Assembly: GCA_021736745.1 (NCBI GenBank)
Contig: JAIPFG010000225.1
Coordinates: forward strand, 1 to 5,482
Source of the DNA: Pseudomonadales bacterium
GTDB taxonomy: Bacteria; Pseudomonadota; Gammaproteobacteria; Pseudomonadales; IMCC2047
DNA: 5,482 nt
Reading direction: 5' to 3'
In this document: positions 5,403 through 5,482 of the stretch, piece after piece
Position numbering within the stretch: position 1 is the first letter of the stretch
Layout of the letters: each line of letters begins with the position of its first letter
Notes under the pieces: model-generated
Database searches by the model: none
Told to the model about the DNA's origin: nothing
What the model saw: only the letters and a program-made list of their open reading frames with translations
Translations under genes and position numbers: made by a program

Positions 5403-5482
5403 CCCGCAGTGGGCCAGCACTCTTAGCCGGTAATTCTCAAAGTTTCTAAAACCATACGCTCTCCTCGACATCATTTCCATCT
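5344..5482 (-). mobile_element. 3' end of an ISL3-like insertion sequence, running out of the window
   Basis: The element's tip is at 5344 (GGCTCTACTCCATT...), followed inward by a short non-coding end of about 32 bp and then the transposase C-terminus on the - strand. The eight bases outside the tip are GTTTAGTT. ISL3-family insertions usually duplicate 8 bp, so the same octamer would be expected beyond the far end if the copy is intact. The opposite end is outside the window, so completeness cannot be judged. Confidence 0.75.
5376..5482 (-). CDS. ISL3-family-like transposase, C-terminal fragment (rest outside window)
   Basis: Thirty-four C-terminal codons and the stop (TGA at 5376-5378) are visible. 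They read MEMMSRRAYGFRNFENYRLR and then VLAHCGWDGIINRV. The block SRRAYGFRNFENYRLRVL is the hallmark C-terminal end of DDE transposases of the ISL3 group (IS204/IS1001/IS1165 type), which cut and paste the element. Catalytic residues lie upstream, outside the window, so activity cannot be judged. No disruption is seen in the visible part. The last eight residues also occur in the truncated copy at 5033-5056. The family call is from memory of this conserved tail; another DDE family with a similar end is less likely. Confidence 0.8.
   Translation of the reverse strand, partial: MEMMSRRAYGFRNFENYRLRVLAHCGWDGIINRV

Overview
The window looks like the edge of a decayed integrative conjugative element (ICE) in a gammaproteobacterium. 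This rests on a CzcA/PII-NG/CDF metal-efflux cluster, a DUF6316-like small protein, an ICE-type TraC-like ATPase remnant (PFL_4706/TIGR03744 type) and an ISL3-like insertion sequence. The species cannot be told from the sequence; Pseudomonadales/Cellvibrionales-like or other environmental gammaproteobacteria are plausible.

Positions 1-3302 (+ strand) hold a metal-resistance cargo module that appears intact within the window: the 3' part of a CzcA-type heavy-metal RND pump, a PII-like protein of the metal-efflux-associated group (PII-NG), a 59-residue DUF6316-like protein missed by simple ORF calling, and a six-TM cation diffusion facilitator (CDF). The CDF start lies only 2 nt after the small gene's stop. 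The likely division of labour is that the CDF moves divalent metal (Zn2+-like) from cytoplasm to periplasm and the RND pump exports it across the outer membrane. The PII-like protein would act as a sensor or regulator, and the small protein has no known role. Two strong hairpins sit in the gaps on either side of the PII gene.

Positions 3310-4835 (- strand, convergent with the CDF gene) hold a badly decayed, N-terminally truncated TraC-like conjugative ATPase with five in-frame stops, three frameshifts and a damaged Walker A. The first 22 codons of the next conjugation gene follow it, cut off beside the CDF gene. The transfer machinery is therefore dead here, while the cargo genes remain open.

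Positions 4836-4960 are AT-rich and carry no gene. At 4961-4988 lies what looks like the T-loop, acceptor 3' strand and CCA of a tRNA gene (nearest tRNA-Asp from memory) with no tRNA body upstream. This is the expected footprint of an ICE attachment site. It suggests the element lies to the left and the host chromosome to the right.

Positions 4997-5482 hold IS debris. A perfect 60-bp direct repeat (4997-5056 and 5343-5402) is explained as two same-orientation copies of the end of one ISL3-like IS: the last transposase codons plus the terminal inverted repeat. The right copy continues out of the window as a transposase C-terminus. The 286 bp between the copies are not recognised.
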